This document shows, in pieces, positions 54,035 through 62,700 of a stretch of 64,000 nt of DNA. A program made the position numbers and the translations under genes. The notes under the pieces were generated by a model. That model did no database searches. It was not told the origin of the DNA and saw only the letters and a list, made by a program, of their open reading frames with translations. The DNA is taken from assembly GCA_038561985.1 (NCBI GenBank), contig CP073276.1:2790001-2854000 (forward strand). The letters run 5' to 3'. Within the stretch, counting starts at the first letter, position 1; every line of letters begins with the position of its first letter. This DNA is from Petrimonas sulfuriphila. GTDB taxonomy: Bacteria > Bacteroidota > Bacteroidia > Bacteroidales > Dysgonomonadaceae.

Positions 54035-54976
54035 ATGGAAACAAAGGAATTTATTTTTAACAGTTTTAAAGCGAACGGTTTTCTTATGCTTTTTTTGTTG
54101 CTTCTAATGCTTGGGGGAACTGTTTTTTGTTTTTTTCTGGGTAATGCAGGGGTTATAGCCGGTTGTTTTTTAGCATTGATCTGGTTTGTACTGCTTTTCG
54201 GATTTGTAAAACTCGAACCCAATGAAGCAGTAGTGATGATCTTCTTTGGGAAGTACAAGGGTATTTTAAAAGAAACCGGGTTCTTTTGGGTTAATCCGTT
54301 CATGTCCAAGAAAAAACTATCGATGCGTGCCAGAAACCTGAATGTGAATCCGATAAAAGTCAACGATAAAGTGGGAAATCCCATTTTGATAGGATTGGTA
54401 TTGGTTTGGAAACTTAAAGATACGTACAAGGCAATGTTTGAAATTGACGCACAGACAATGGCGGCTTCCAAACCGGGCAAAGACGGCACGGTAACTTATT
54501 CGGTGAGTAAACAAATGGATGCGTTTGAAAACTTTGTTGCTGTTCAGAGTGATGCCGCTTTGCGCCAGGTTGCCGGGCAATACGCTTACGACAATAATGT
54601 GGTGTCGGATGCGGCAATTACGCTCCGTTCGGGAGGTGACGAGGTGAACGTGGATTTGCTCAACGAGTTGAATAACCGTTTGGAAATGGCGGGTATAGAA
54701 ATTGTTGAAGCGCGCATCAATTACCTGGCATATGCCCCCGAAATTGCAGCCGTGATGCTTCGCCGTCAACAAGCCGAAGCCATTATCTCGGCACGCGAGA
54801 AGATTGTTGAAGGAGCGGTGTCGATGGTAAAGATGGCGCTCGAACGCATTGAAGACGAAAACATCATTGAGATGGATAGCGATAAAAAGGCAGCCATGGT
54901 AAGTAACCTGTTAGTAGTGCTTTGTGCCGATGAATCGGCGCAGCCTGTATTGAATACAGGAACATTGTATCAGTAA
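54035..54976 (+). CDS. SPFH/band-7 domain membrane protein
   Basis: A 313-residue protein with two N-terminal transmembrane helices at about 12-60 (FLMLFLLLLMLGGTVFCFFL and AGCFLALIWFVLLFGFVKL). An SPFH domain follows: EPNEAVVMIFFGKYKGILKETGFFWVNPF at about 62-90, VNPIKVNDKVGNPILIGLVL, and IVEARINYLAYAPEIAAVML. A coiled-coil, alanine-rich tail (AEAIISAREKIVEGAVSMVK) typical of stomatin/flotillin-like scaffolds ends it. SPFH proteins form ring-like membrane cages that organise proteases or transporters. It is the first gene of a three-gene operon. Confidence 0.88.
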   Translation: METKEFIFNSFKANGFLMLFLLLLMLGGTVFCFFLGNAGVIAGCFLALIWFVLLFGFVKLEPNEAVVMIFFGKYKGILKETGFFWVNPFMSKKKLSMRARNLNVNPIKVNDKVGNPILIGLVLVWKLKDTYKAMFEIDAQTMAASKPGKDGTVTYSVSKQMDAFENFVAVQSDAALRQVAGQYAYDNNVVSDAAITLRSGGDEVNVDLLNELNNRLEMAGIEIVEARINYLAYAPEIAAVMLRRQQAEAIISAREKIVEGAVSMVKMALERIEDENIIEMDSDKKAAMVSNLLVVLCADESAQPVLNTGTLYQ

Positions 54977-55006
54977 GCGAGCCAGGGTTAAAGGATAAAG
55001 TCAAGA

Positions 55007-55522
55007 ATGATGAAAAAAGAACCGGTTGAATTTTACGAAGTACAGCGGTTTCGCCAGTGGTGGACATGGATTCTCTTGCTGGGGATTAACGCCCTTTTTT
55101 TGTGGGGTTGTATTCAACAGCTTCTACTGGGAAAGCAGTGGGGAACTAACCCGATGAACGATGCCGGATTAATAATTGTTGCCGCAGCCATGCTCTTGTT
55201 GAGTGTGGCAATCCTCGGTGCAAAACTGTTTACTTACATTAACGAAGAAGGTGTTTACGTGAAATTTTTCCCGTTTCATTTCCGGTATAAGTTTTACGAT
55301 TGGAGTAACTTGCATAAGGTGTATGTCAGAGATTATAAACCCATAAAAGAATTCGGTGGCTGGGGTATCCGGTTTTCCATAAATGCGGGAAGAGCTTTTA
55401 CCATGTCTGGAAACAAGGGGTTGCAGCTTGTGCTGATGAACGGCAAAAAAGTGCTTATCGGAACAATGCAGGCTGAATTTCTTGCCGAAATTTTGGTTAA
55501 ATTGGGCAAAACGAAGGATTGA
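55007..55522 (+). CDS. Hypothetical two-helix membrane protein (PH-like)
   Basis: A 171-residue protein. Two transmembrane helices at about 17-37 and 55-76 (WWTWILLLGINALFLWGCI; LIIVAAAMLLLSVAILGAKL) are followed by a beta-rich cytoplasmic domain (YINEEGVYVKFFPFHFRYKF, then WSNLHKVYVRDYKPIKEFGG and GLQLVLMNGKKVLIG). The layout of DUF/PH-like domains in small membrane proteins is similar. No function is known to me. It lies 30 bp after the SPFH gene and 2 bp before the ribbon-helix-helix gene. Confidence 0.65.
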   Translation: MMKKEPVEFYEVQRFRQWWTWILLLGINALFLWGCIQQLLLGKQWGTNPMNDAGLIIVAAAMLLLSVAILGAKLFTYINEEGVYVKFFPFHFRYKFYDWSNLHKVYVRDYKPIKEFGGWGIRFSINAGRAFTMSGNKGLQLVLMNGKKVLIGTMQAEFLAEILVKLGKTKD

Positions 55523-55524
55523 AA

Positions 55525-55695
55525 ATGGCTAAAAAAGAAAAAACAACCCGGAACTTCGCATTGCGGCTGGACTCAGAAACGATGGAGGCTATTGAAAAAT
55601 GGGCTGCCGATGAGTTTCGCAGTGTTAATGGCCAAATCCAGTGGGTCCTGGATCAGGCGTTGAAGAAAAACGGGAGGTTGAAGGAAAAGGGTTAA
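55525..55695 (+). CDS. Small Arc-type ribbon-helix-helix protein
   Basis: A 56-residue frame from the ATG at 55525 to TAA at 55693-55695. The product begins MAKKEKTTRNFALRLDSETM and continues EAIEKWAADEFRSVNGQIQW. The pattern of a beta strand (NFALRLD) followed by two helices, with the second carrying SVNGQIQWVLDQAL, is that of Arc/MetJ ribbon-helix-helix DNA-binding proteins. It starts 2 bp after the upstream stop and is followed by a terminator, so it is the last gene of the SPFH operon. It could autoregulate the operon. Short enough to be skipped by gene callers with a 60-codon limit. Confidence 0.8.
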   Translation: MAKKEKTTRNFALRLDSETMEAIEKWAADEFRSVNGQIQWVLDQALKKNGRLKEKG

Positions 55696-55733
55696 TCTGT
55701 CAGCTACGTTAATACTATCTGATTATATATTTA

Positions 55734-55760
55734 TAAACCGATTGATAACCAGTCGGTTTA
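55734..55760 (+). terminator. Terminator of the SPFH operon
   Basis: An 8-bp stem TAAACCGA / TCGGTTTA with an 11-base loop, followed by TTTTTTACTTTT. It lies 38 bp beyond the RHH gene stop. Confidence 0.8.
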
Positions 55761-55778
55761 TTTTTTACTTTTAATTTT

Positions 55779-55838
55779 AACTATACTCTTTAGTTCTTTT
55801 AACTATATAAATTAGTTTCAAAACTAAAAAAAATAGTT
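55779..55838. promoter_or_regulatory. Three BlaI-type operator dyads upstream of blaI-like gene
   Basis: Three copies of the dyad AACTA-N7-TAGTT lie at 55779-55795, 55801-55817 and 55822-55838, all with perfect arms. They are spaced 22 and 21 bp apart, about two helical turns, so they present on the same face of the DNA. The last one ends where the -7 element TATATTTG begins, an ideal place for repression. The BlaI/MecI-family gene lies 70 bp downstream. BlaI/MecI operators in Gram-positives are also short-armed dyads; binding here is inferred. Confidence 0.75.
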
Positions 55839-55845
55839 ATATTTG
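55838..55845 (+). promoter_or_regulatory. -7 element of the blaI-blaR1-like operon
   Basis: TATATTTG, abutting the third operator dyad. A TTTC at 55816-55819 (spacer 18) is the nearest -33 candidate and overlaps dyad two. The predicted start is near 55852. Confidence 0.6.
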
Positions 55846-55908
55846 TGCCATAGTAAATTTCTCCACGCTTAATGTGGTCTGAAGTCTGACATCTAACCTC
55901 TGTAAAAA

Positions 55909-56274
55909 ATGAAACAATTAACAGCCAAAGAAGAAGAAGTTATGCGTTATTTTTGGGAAAACGATGCGTTGTTTGTGAAGCAACTCGTAGAAATGTATCC
56001 CGAACCGAAGCCGCATTTCAATACGTTATCCACCTATGTGCGGGCACTGGAAGAGAAAGGTTTTTTGTCTCACGAAACATTTGGGACCACATACCGCTAT
56101 TTTGCCGTAATTACGGAAGAGGAGTATCGCAACGGAACGCTTCGGAATGTGGTGAGGAAATATTTCGATAATTCGTACCTGAGCGTAGTCTCGTCGTTGA
56201 TCAAAGAGGAGAATATTTCGGTGGAAGAGGTGAGGAAACTGCTGGACGAAGTGGAAAAGTTGAATGAGAACTGA
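55909..56274 (+). CDS. BlaI/MecI/CopY-family transcriptional repressor
   Basis: A 121-residue winged-helix repressor. It starts QLTAKEEEVMRYFWENDALF (the usual 'L-T-x-x-E-x-x-V-M' opening), with recognition helix HFNTLSTYVRALEEKGFLSH at about 35-54 and wing YRYFAVITEEEYR. The C-terminal dimerisation helices follow (SLIKEENISVEEVRKLLDEV). Such repressors are inactivated when a BlaR1/MecR1 protease senses its signal. Followed 150 bp downstream by a BlaR1-like gene, the normal pairing. Confidence 0.93.
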   Translation: MKQLTAKEEEVMRYFWENDALFVKQLVEMYPEPKPHFNTLSTYVRALEEKGFLSHETFGTTYRYFAVITEEEYRNGTLRNVVRKYFDNSYLSVVSSLIKEENISVEEVRKLLDEVEKLNEN

Positions 56275-56424
56275 AAATAAAAAATTACTGCCATGTTTTA
56301 GTAATATTGATGATAGATTGAAAAAGATTGATGGAGATTGATAGTGGGCTGCCTGTTTTTCAATCTTATTCAATCTGCATTCGATCTAAATTCTTAAAAA
56401 AAAGACAAACACAAATACTGACAA

Positions 56425-58206
56425 ATGGAAACATTTTTATATTACCTGCTTCGCGCCTCCGTTCTGATGGCCTTTTTTTACGGTTTCTACAGGCTTTTTT
56501 TCGGAAAAAATACGTTTCATCGCTTCAATCGTTTTTTGTTGATATCGATCGTGATGCTGGTCGTCGTGCTTCCGGTCTTGCGTTTCAGTTTGCTTCCCGT
56601 AAAAAAAGTAGAACCAATCGCAGAAACAATTGCCTTTGATCCCTCGAATATTCCAGTGAGTGAGATTGTTGGACCGCAACCACATATTGTAATTCCATGG
56701 GTGCCGGTACTGTCGGTTCTGTTTGCCGCCGGATTCCTTTTCGCTGTTTTGCGTTACCTGGCGGGACTGAATCAGCTTATCCGTATTATTCGGAGGGCAG
56801 AGAAGCAGTCATTGGCCGACGAAACAGTTTTATGTGTAACCGATAAAGATATTGCGCCGTTCAGTTGGATGAAAAACATTGTTTTGTCACGCAAAGACAT
56901 TACGGCAGACAATCGGGCTATCATCAATCACGAACGGGCACATATTCATTTGCTACATTCATACGATATGATTTTTTTCGATCTGTTCACGTGTGTTTTC
57001 TGGTTTAACCCTTTCTCGTGGCTGCTGCGAAGGGAAATTCAATCGGTTCACGAATACCAGGCCGACGAACAGGTCCTTACCAGCGGCACCGATGCAAAAC
57101 AATATCAACTTTTATTAATCCGCAAGAGTGTGGGCGAACATAAGTTTGCTTTGGCAAACAACTTCCGTCAGCGCGACTTGCACAAAAGAATTACAATGAT
57201 GATGAAAAACAAAACCAACAAACAAATGAAATGGAGCTACACGGCGGCGCTTCCCGTGTTGTTTCTGGCTATGGTCGTCCTCTCGGTTCCTAAACTGAAT
57301 GCGAAAGTGGTGGAAAAGGAAATTGAAAACACTTCTGAAAACGAGATAATGACGACTCAAATGGGGGATTCGATAATTATTGCCGATAATCGGGCAGATT
57401 TGACAAAAAATCCGTTAGAATTAGGGAACACACGAGTTTTGACGAAGGATAGTTCAGATTTTGTCATCGCGTTTGAGGAAAAGCTTACTGTATCTGGTTT
57501 AGTGAAAGACAACCAGGGTATTATAATGGGGGCAGCTGTTGTTATTAAAGGAACAAACCGGGGAACCATCACTGACTCACAAGGAAAATTTGTAATAAAA
57601 GTGGATAAAGGCAGTACGCTCGTGTTTTCGATGATTAATTATAAATCTTCGGAATATACGGTCGATGAAGCGAAAGACAATCTGGTTATCGTGTTATCTC
57701 CCGATGAGTTATCTCCCGATGAGGAAATCGCTGTGGGTTCAGGACAGATGTCCTCCCTCAAAGGAGAATTGCGAGGTCTTAAAATCCGGGAAAAGGAGGG
57801 TGAGAATGTTATCGGAATCCGTACCCCGGACGGAATGCAACCGTTGCTTATCGTGGATGGAAAACGGACTTCGGAAGAAGAACTTCAGGGAATCAATCCC
57901 AAGGAAATCAAATCGATAGATGTTCTGAAGAACGAGACATCCACGTTCCTTTACGGCGAAGACGGGAAAAACGGTGTGGTGTTGATTACAATGAAAAAGC
58001 CGGCTCAACATGCAATAATTTCGACTCATGGGTTGAAGGGAAAACCCTTGATTGTTGTTGACGAAAAAAAAATGCCGGCAGACTTTGAGCTAAACACCGT
58101 TAATCCCGATAAGATTGAGTCGATAACAGTATTAAAGGATAAATCCGCTAATGAAATTTACGGCGACGAGGGAAAGAACGGGGTGATAATTATTAAAACG
58201 AAATAG
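56425..58206 (+). CDS. M56-family (BlaR1-like) metallopeptidase with carboxypeptidase-regulatory and plug-like C-terminus
   Basis: A 593-residue membrane protein. The N-terminal M56 part has helices at about 4-24, 34-54 and 92-115; the zinc motif is in AIINHERAHIHLLHSYDMIF (HERAH) at about 170-178 and the third ligand is probably in VHEYQADEQVL. A fourth helix (YTAALPVLFLAMVVLSVPKL) follows at about 272-292. Outside the membrane are a CarboxypepD_reg-like domain (VSGLVKDNQGIIMGAAVVIK ... STLVFSMINYKSSEYTV, about 354-415) and two repeats resembling TonB plug fragments (PLLIVDGKRTSEEELQGINP, KNGVVLITMKK; then PLIVVDEKKMPADFELNTV, KNGVIIIKTK). The usual penicillin-binding sensor domain is absent, so the signal is something other than beta-lactam (inference). 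Confidence 0.88.
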   Translation: METFLYYLLRASVLMAFFYGFYRLFFGKNTFHRFNRFLLISIVMLVVVLPVLRFSLLPVKKVEPIAETIAFDPSNIPVSEIVGPQPHIVIPWVPVLSVLFAAGFLFAVLRYLAGLNQLIRIIRRAEKQSLADETVLCVTDKDIAPFSWMKNIVLSRKDITADNRAIINHERAHIHLLHSYDMIFFDLFTCVFWFNPFSWLLRREIQSVHEYQADEQVLTSGTDAKQYQLLLIRKSVGEHKFALANNFRQRDLHKRITMMMKNKTNKQMKWSYTAALPVLFLAMVVLSVPKLNAKVVEKEIENTSENEIMTTQMGDSIIIADNRADLTKNPLELGNTRVLTKDSSDFVIAFEEKLTVSGLVKDNQGIIMGAAVVIKGTNRGTITDSQGKFVIKVDKGSTLVFSMINYKSSEYTVDEAKDNLVIVLSPDELSPDEEIAVGSGQMSSLKGELRGLKIREKEGENVIGIRTPDGMQPLLIVDGKRTSEEELQGINPKEIKSIDVLKNETSTFLYGEDGKNGVVLITMKKPAQHAIISTHGLKGKPLIVVDEKKMPADFELNTVNPDKIESITVLKDKSANEIYGDEGKNGVIIIKTK

Positions 58207-58216
58207 AAGCATAAGC

Positions 58217-59302
58217 TTAAAATCCGTACGCCGCCACACGCATTTCTGCCGCCGATTTGAACGGTTTGGGCGGATTCAGGTAACGTTCCAGAAATTTATG
58301 CACGCCATAGCGGATATCGGTGGCCTCCTTGCTGTCGATACGGTCGAAGCCGTGCCCGCCAGATGCTTCTTCAAAGATGGTGTATTCAAACTGTTTACCC
58401 TCTTTTTTCAGGGTTTCGATCATTAATTTTACTTCTTCCACATAGACGTCGTTGTCGTTGGTGTTGGTGTAAATTAACAACGGTTTGTTCAGGTTCCTGG
58501 CGTAGTGAGTGGGGGAGCGCCTTGCATATTCTCCGGGATTTTCCCGGATACTTTCCCCGATATGGTGAGGTGCCGTGAAGTAATCCGTATAACTCTCTTC
58601 GTGCGAGGCCAGCCGGTTTTCCAAGTCGCTTACGGGCACTCCGGCAAATGCACATTGGTAGTTGTCGCCGTGCTGCAAGATTTGCATCAACGCAATCATT
58701 CCACCGTGGCTCCACCCGATGATACCCACGCGGGTGGAATCCACAAAGCTATAGTTATCAATCATATAGTTTCGACTTTCCAGTACATCGTCGTTTTCAC
58801 GGCCGCCGTAATCGATGTTTTCGTACGTGGTTTTTCCGTATCCCGTGCTGCCCCGGTATTCCGCCGATACCACCACGTATTCCTGGGCAATCAGCTCGCG
58901 TACGATGTGCGCGTAGTAGGTAGAAAAATTGGCATGAATCCCGCTGTGTGGCAGGACAATTAACGGGTATTTCCTGTTGGTGTCCACAGTTTTGGGAATG
59001 AACACATAGGTATAGAACTGTAATTTGTTGCCTGCGAAGCGGTCGTCAGGGTCTTTCGGTTTCCATCGGGGAGTACTGGTTAGCCTCACTTTGTCGACAT
59101 GGGCAATATCTTCCAACCGCCGGAACCACATCAGGTCGTCGATTTGCTTTTCCAATACATCAAAACGATGCTGATAGTCGTTTACTGTCTGTTTCAAGGA
59201 GTTGATCTCTCTCAGCAAGACGGAATCGGTCTGTGCAAAGACGGCTGAGGTACTGATAACCGTAAAAAAGACGGTCAAGGTAAATTTGATTGATGAGTTC
59301 AT
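58217..59302 (-). CDS. Secreted S9-type alpha/beta hydrolase (prolyl oligopeptidase-like)
   Basis: A 361-residue protein with signal peptide (SIKFTLTVFFTVISTSAVFAQ). A coiled-coil-like segment (LKQTVNDYQHRFDVLEKQID, residues 31-50) precedes the hydrolase. The nucleophile elbow is GIIGWSHGGMIALM (G-W-S-H-G-G) at about 195-208, with VSAEYRGSTGYGKT before it and the catalytic aspartate and histidine probably in NDNDVYVEEVK and GGHGFDR. It resembles S9 dipeptidyl-aminopeptidases without the beta-propeller domain. The substrate is probably a peptide or ester in the periplasm. Last gene of a leftward run with crcB. Confidence 0.8.
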   Translation of the reverse strand: MNSSIKFTLTVFFTVISTSAVFAQTDSVLLREINSLKQTVNDYQHRFDVLEKQIDDLMWFRRLEDIAHVDKVRLTSTPRWKPKDPDDRFAGNKLQFYTYVFIPKTVDTNRKYPLIVLPHSGIHANFSTYYAHIVRELIAQEYVVVSAEYRGSTGYGKTTYENIDYGGRENDDVLESRNYMIDNYSFVDSTRVGIIGWSHGGMIALMQILQHGDNYQCAFAGVPVSDLENRLASHEESYTDYFTAPHHIGESIRENPGEYARRSPTHYARNLNKPLLIYTNTNDNDVYVEEVKLMIETLKKEGKQFEYTIFEEASGGHGFDRIDSKEATDIRYGVHKFLERYLNPPKPFKSAAEMRVAAYGF

Positions 59303-59320
59303 TGTGTTTTCTTCATTTTT

Positions 59321-59695
59321 TTAAGCACCGATTTTCATTCCCGCCCAGGCGGCAAAGATCCCCAGGACAACGCTGAACAGGGTGTAGCCCAGCAACAGCG
59401 TCCACTGGCCGAGTTCCAGTAACCGGAGGTTCTCAAACGCAAACGTCGAAAATGTAGTGTATCCGCCGCAGAATCCTACGATAAAAAGCAACCTGAACGG
59501 TTGATTATCGGGTTGGTTGGCGAGCATCCACCCCGACAAAACCCCTATCAGGAAACACCCGATAATGTTTGCGGCGAACGTCCCTAAAAATAGAAAATAA
59601 TCGTGCGCATACTTCGCCACGATTTTCGAGGTAAGGAACCGCAGTATACTGCCGGCTCCACCCCCCAATCCCACGTATAGCATTTCTTTTAGCAT
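59321..59695 (-). CDS. crcB: Fluoride channel CrcB/Fluc
   Basis: A 124-residue, four-helix membrane protein. It shows GLGGGAGSILRFLTSK, the family N-terminal motif, then GTFAANIIGCFLIGVLSGWM with the pore-lining asparagine, and IVGFCGGYTTFSTFAFENL, the signature with the phenylalanine box and the Gly-Tyr-Thr-Thr-Phe-Ser-Thr track. It dimerises in antiparallel topology to export fluoride. It begins 5 bp after the AddA-like stop, so it is co-transcribed. No fluoride riboswitch was seen upstream. Confidence 0.95.
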   Translation of the reverse strand: MLKEMLYVGLGGGAGSILRFLTSKIVAKYAHDYFLFLGTFAANIIGCFLIGVLSGWMLANQPDNQPFRLLFIVGFCGGYTTFSTFAFENLRLLELGQWTLLLGYTLFSVVLGIFAAWAGMKIGA

Positions 59696-59700
59696 AATCT

Positions 59701-62700
59701 TTAGATTGTCCCGACTTCGATTACTTTCCCTATTTTCACGTAAAACACGTATCCTTTCACATTGTTGTATCCCATCTCTTTTATTAACCTGACGTAATGT
59801 CTCACCTGGCGTTTGTATTGTTCTTCTTCCCTTTCGCCAAATTTGTAGTCCACCACGATTGCCTCGTTATCTCCAATCATTATCCTGTCGGGTCGGCTAA
59901 AGCCGAAAGCCGGATGAAGTACTTCTGTTTCGTTGATGACACGGTATTTTCCTGAATACCATTCAGCAATCCCCGGATCTGACAAAATGCGGGTGAGCAG
60001 TCCGGTTATCTCGTTTTTTTCACCGGCATCGATTTCCCCCGAAATATATTTTTTTTCAACAGCACCGGCCAGGTCGCCAAGGTCTTGTATGCTACTGATG
60101 ATCTCGTGCATAAGTGTTCCGTAGGCACGGCTTCCATCTTCGGAAAAAAAGCCTGCTGAGTTTAACCGCAGCTTAAGCCGGTTGTTGAACGGGATGGATT
60201 GCCATTTTCCCGAATCCAGCTTGGAAGCCGATCCTTTTTCTGTTTTACGCTGGAGCAGAGTAGGGGTTCCCAACTCGAAAACCGCGTTGTTTTCCTGTCC
60301 GGTGAGATAATCACTTAGCAAAAGCTCTCCTTCATTTTTCCCGTCCGATTTAAATGTCTGCCACAACAGCGAATTGATATCGTTAACGGCGTCCCCTACA
60401 GGTTTAGGCGCAACGGCGATGATGCGGTTCTTGGCGCGTGTGAAAGCCACATAAAGCAGATTCAGGTTGTCTATGTATGTGTACAGCTTCTCCTTCAGGT
60501 AGTCCTCTTTGAAGAGGGTGTTTTCGAGAGAGCTCTTATACTGCAGTGGAATGGTTCCAAGCCTGTTAAAAGGTTCCACCGTGGGCTTACACCACAAAAC
60601 AGGCCCCATATTGCCGGTATGGTCGATGTCCCATTTTAAGAACGGCATAATAACGGCACCAAACCCCAATCCCTTGGATTTGTGTATGGTGACCAACCGG
60701 ATGGCATCTTGTTCGTCGGGCGAAAAAAGTGTTTTCCCCGATCCTTTTTCGTCCCACCATTCCAGAAAATCATTGATGTTCGATGAAGCATCGGTGCTGA
60801 ATTTCAGCACGATATCCATAAATGCCTGTACGTAAGCATTTTCCTTTTCATTGAGCGCATCCACACTCATCGCGAAAAAAGCCTCGATCATCTCGTAAAA
60901 AGGCAGGGTGGAGATGCGGTGAAGTTCCGGTTTGACTTCAACGGGGAAATCCTTCGCTCCTTCATCAAAATAGTTGCTGATAGCCTTATCGGGCAACAGG
61001 CCCCGGTGAAATCGGTAATATTCATATACGGCAAGCATGCGGCGGGTTTCATCGTTGCGGTTCTGAAAATGGCGGAGCAAGGCAATGACGGCCTTCACAC
61101 TTTGCGCGTTACCGATGACGAGTGCCTCGTTTGATATGATGTCGTACCGGTAACCGGATTGGAGGTTCTTTTCCTTGTAGTTCAGCAGGGTCTCGGCAAC
61201 CTCTATTGCTTCGTCGTTCTTCCGCACCAGGATGGCAATGTCTTTTAAGGCGAATCCCTGGTCCTGCAAGCGCTCGATCTCGAGAGGAAGCTGTTCTAAT
61301 GCCTTTGATTTCCAGTCGTTTTCCTTGTCAGAGGTGTCGAGGAACGAAATTTTGACATACCCCTCGCCCGGACTTTTACCCGACGGAACCTGTTGCCGGA
61401 CGTGTTGGTAGGCTTCTGTAATTTTCCCGTTGGGATTCTCCTGTAATTCTGCAGAGGTATTGAATTTTTTTTGCAAGATTGCCGCTGCGGCGGAAAAGAC
61501 GGAATTGTTGAAATTCACGATGTTGAAATCACTACGCCAATTCATTTCAAGCACGTTGTTGCGGATAATGTTGTCGCTGAAATCCTGCAGGATCCGGCTT
61601 TCCAACAACTCCCAGTCGGAATTCCGCCAACGGTATATGCTTTGTTTCACGTCCCCGACAATCAGGTTGAAATGTCCGCCGTCCAGGCTCTCCTTGATTA
61701 ACGGTTTAAAATTCTGCCATTGCATGGATGAAGTATCCTGGAACTCATCAATCATATAGTGGTTGATGCGCGTGCCTGTTTTTTCGTAGATAAAGGGCGA
61801 TTCGCTGTCGGAAACAATCCTGTTCAACAGTTCGGTTGTGTCGGAAAGGAAAAGGGTGTTGTTTTCCTGCTGGTATTCCTGCAGGCGGTTTCGTATGTCG
61901 TTGAGGATCCCCAGCGTGTGGTAGTTTTGCAGGATACTTACGGCGGTGTTGTAGGAGAGGTTGTTTTCGAACAGGTTTACGGCTTGTTTCACGCAATCGT
62001 TGAGCCCTTCGTAATAGGCAGACTCTATTGCCGGCTTTTTCTCGCTTTTGGTGGTTACCCAGTCTTCCAGGTTGTCGGCACGACTAAAAAAACGGGGCGA
62101 TGGCTTTTTAAAATCTCCATTGGCCAATTTGATGAAAGCCAGAAACCCGGAGTTTTTGCCGTGCTTGAAATCGGTGTAGTTCAGCCCGAATCGTTCCATC
62201 AGATGTAACGCGCGCGCTCCGGTAGATTTCAATTCACCTTCCCACGACCGGATGATCTTCAGCAATGTCTGCCGGTAATCGTTCAGCTGTTTTTTGTCTT
62301 CAATTTTCAGCTTGTCGTCATTGTCCAGCAGCTTGTATTTCTCGTTGAAGAGTTGTCCGGCCAACTTGCCGATGTTTTGTTTGATGTTCCAGCTTTTCCC
62401 GTCCTCAATCTGGTGTCTCATGTAATCGAGGATCCATCCGGCGAGTTCTTTGTTTTGGGGCTTGTCGAGTTCAAAGATCATCAAGTCGATAATCTGCGTC
62501 AGCACAAAATTGTCGTCGAGTTCCAGTTTATACCCTCCCGACAAACCCATTTCACGCGTGAAAGCACGCAGGGTTTGTTGAAAAAAACGGTCTATGGTAC
62601 TGATGGAAAAAGCGGAATAGTCGTGAAGAATACTTTCGAGGATAGTTGCGGCTCTTTCTCTGATTCTGTTTTCCGGGAGACGGAATTCTTTTTTCAGCTC

